Assembly: GCA_036159995.1 (NCBI GenBank)
Contig: JAYYEI010000075.1
Span: 1-6,218 of the forward strand
Reading direction: 5' to 3'
Origin: UBA8752 sp036159995
Lineage (GTDB): Bacteria > Bacteroidota > Bacteroidia > Flavobacteriales_D > Sanyastnellaceae
DNA length: 6,218 bases
Shown here: positions 5,559 through 6,218 of the stretch, piece by piece
Position numbering within the stretch: the first letter of the stretch is position 1
How the letters are laid out: each line of letters opens with the position of its first letter
The notes under the pieces: model-generated
Seen by the model: only the letters and a program-made list of their open reading frames with translations
Told to the model about the DNA's origin: nothing
The model's database searches: none
Position numbers and translations under genes: made by a program

Positions 5559-6218
5559 TCAATTCCATACCTGATTCAACGAATTCCATGCCCGTGAAGC
5601 CACCGAAGGCCACCGATATGTGAACACGTTGAATCCTGCAGGCTCTGAATGGTCCGTTGACAATGCATCAAGGAAAGCCTCCACCAAACCTTCCCGCGGA
5701 TGCAACTGCGCCGATCCGAAGTGCTCCGGGTACGCCAGCTCATCCGGCGCCACAATCCGCAATCCGGCTGCGGCGCATTCGAGGACACTGATTCCGAAGA
5801 AATCATGATGGGCGGTGACGAGTGCCACATCCGAGGATTGGAGACAACGGACATAGTCCTCTCTCGACTCCACCATGCCCCACTGGACGATGTCCTGATC
5901 AAACGCTTCCCTCATTTGGGCGAACGCCTCTGGGGCAGCCTCGAATTGCTCGCCCATGACCGCCAGACGGAATTGAGCGCCACGCCGTTTGGCCTCGATC
6001 AGAAGGTGCAGAAACGCCTCCGGCCCCTTGTCGTATTCCCATCGGTGATTCCACACCACCACAGGCGCACCCTCACCAAAAATCCGAGGGCGCTCCTCTC
6101 CGTCGAGAAAGACGTCATCACGAAGGCCGATGGGCACCACAGAGGAGGCGGCTTCGATTCTCTCCAGGGCATCGTAGGGCCGAGGCGAAGGCAACCCCTT
6201 CAGAAATCCCGGAATCGC
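5559..6218 (-). CDS. GT-B glycosyltransferase, tRNA-queuosine mannosyltransferase (QTMAN/GTDC1)-like, C-terminal part
   Basis: The last 219 codons of a gene whose 5' end lies beyond the right edge; the frame is open all the way to 6218. The visible part is the C-terminal nucleotide-sugar-binding half of a GT4-like GT-B enzyme. It has the segments that mark the DUF3524/GTDC1 family: FLKGLPSPRP, VVVWNHRWEYDKGPEAF, LAVMGEQFEAAPEAF, VQWGMVESREDYVRCLQSSD, the HDFFGISVLECAAAG block and a following ELAYPEHF. In animals this family (GTDC1, named QTMAN) mannosylates queuosine in the anticodon of tRNA-Asp. The HDFFGISVLE block is the usual EX7E sugar-nucleotide motif with Asp in place of the first Glu. 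Full bacterial members are, from memory, roughly 350-400 residues, so about 40 percent is missing here. Family membership is well supported; the sugar and exact acceptor in this organism are inferred. It is followed after 316 bp by dnaA on the same strand. Confidence 0.85.
   Translation of the reverse strand, partial: AIPGFLKGLPSPRPYDALERIEAASSVVPIGLRDDVFLDGEERPRIFGEGAPVVVWNHRWEYDKGPEAFLHLLIEAKRRGAQFRLAVMGEQFEAAPEAFAQMREAFDQDIVQWGMVESREDYVRCLQSSDVALVTAHHDFFGISVLECAAAGLRIVAPDELAYPEHFGSAQLHPREGLVEAFLDALSTDHSEPAGFNVFTYRWPSVASRAWNSLNQVWN

Noticed and set aside
5247..5597. 116-codon plus-strand open frame across the dnaA upstream region
   Set aside because: Low-complexity Ser/Thr/Pro/Lys-rich translation, no domain, overlaps both the dnaA start and the glycosyltransferase end in antisense.

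Overview
The window looks like chromosomal DNA from a GC-rich member of the Bacteroidota, most likely Flavobacteriales-related. This rests on four things. DnaA has the Flavobacteriia-style domain I and C-terminus. nrnA is followed by lipoprotein FKBP genes of the GldI type. dnaA is followed directly by a low-molecular-weight phosphatase gene. None of the starts I can place has a Shine-Dalgarno sequence, as is usual in this phylum. No mobile element, tRNA, rRNA or CRISPR array is visible.

Layout from left to right. Bases 1-257 (minus) hold the first ~85 codons of an unrecognised gene, cut by the window edge. Next is nth (266-955, minus), an endonuclease III without the usual C-terminal iron-sulfur cysteines. 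Divergent from it, after about 24 bp, is a tightly packed plus-strand operon: a DHH/DHHA1 phosphoesterase (NrnA type, 980-2041), a GldI-like FKBP lipoprotein (2041-2598) and a second lipoprotein with two diverged FKBP modules (2595-3344). The three genes overlap by 1 and 4 bases. Four bases after the operon, facing it, ends a minus-strand pair read right to left: dnaA (5242-3812) and then an LMW protein-tyrosine-phosphatase (3798-3349). Upstream of dnaA lies a 316-bp AT-richer non-coding stretch with a plausible Bacteroidota-type promoter and clustered AAAGT/ACTTT half-sites. The right end (5559-6218, minus) is the C-terminal half of a GT-B glycosyltransferase that strongly resembles tRNA-queuosine mannosyltransferase (QTMAN/GTDC1, DUF3524 family). 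Its N-terminus is outside the window.

Functionally the window is mostly housekeeping: replication initiation (DnaA), base excision repair (Nth), turnover of very short RNA and pAp (NrnA), envelope protein folding or gliding-related chaperones (FKBP lipoproteins), phosphotyrosine signalling and probable tRNA hypermodification. I see no new multi-gene defence or mobile system. The points most worth following are the bacterial QTMAN-like enzyme, the Fe-S-less Nth, the Ser substitution in the DnaA P-loop, the eroded active sites of both FKBP lipoproteins, and the repeat cluster at the dnaA promoter.
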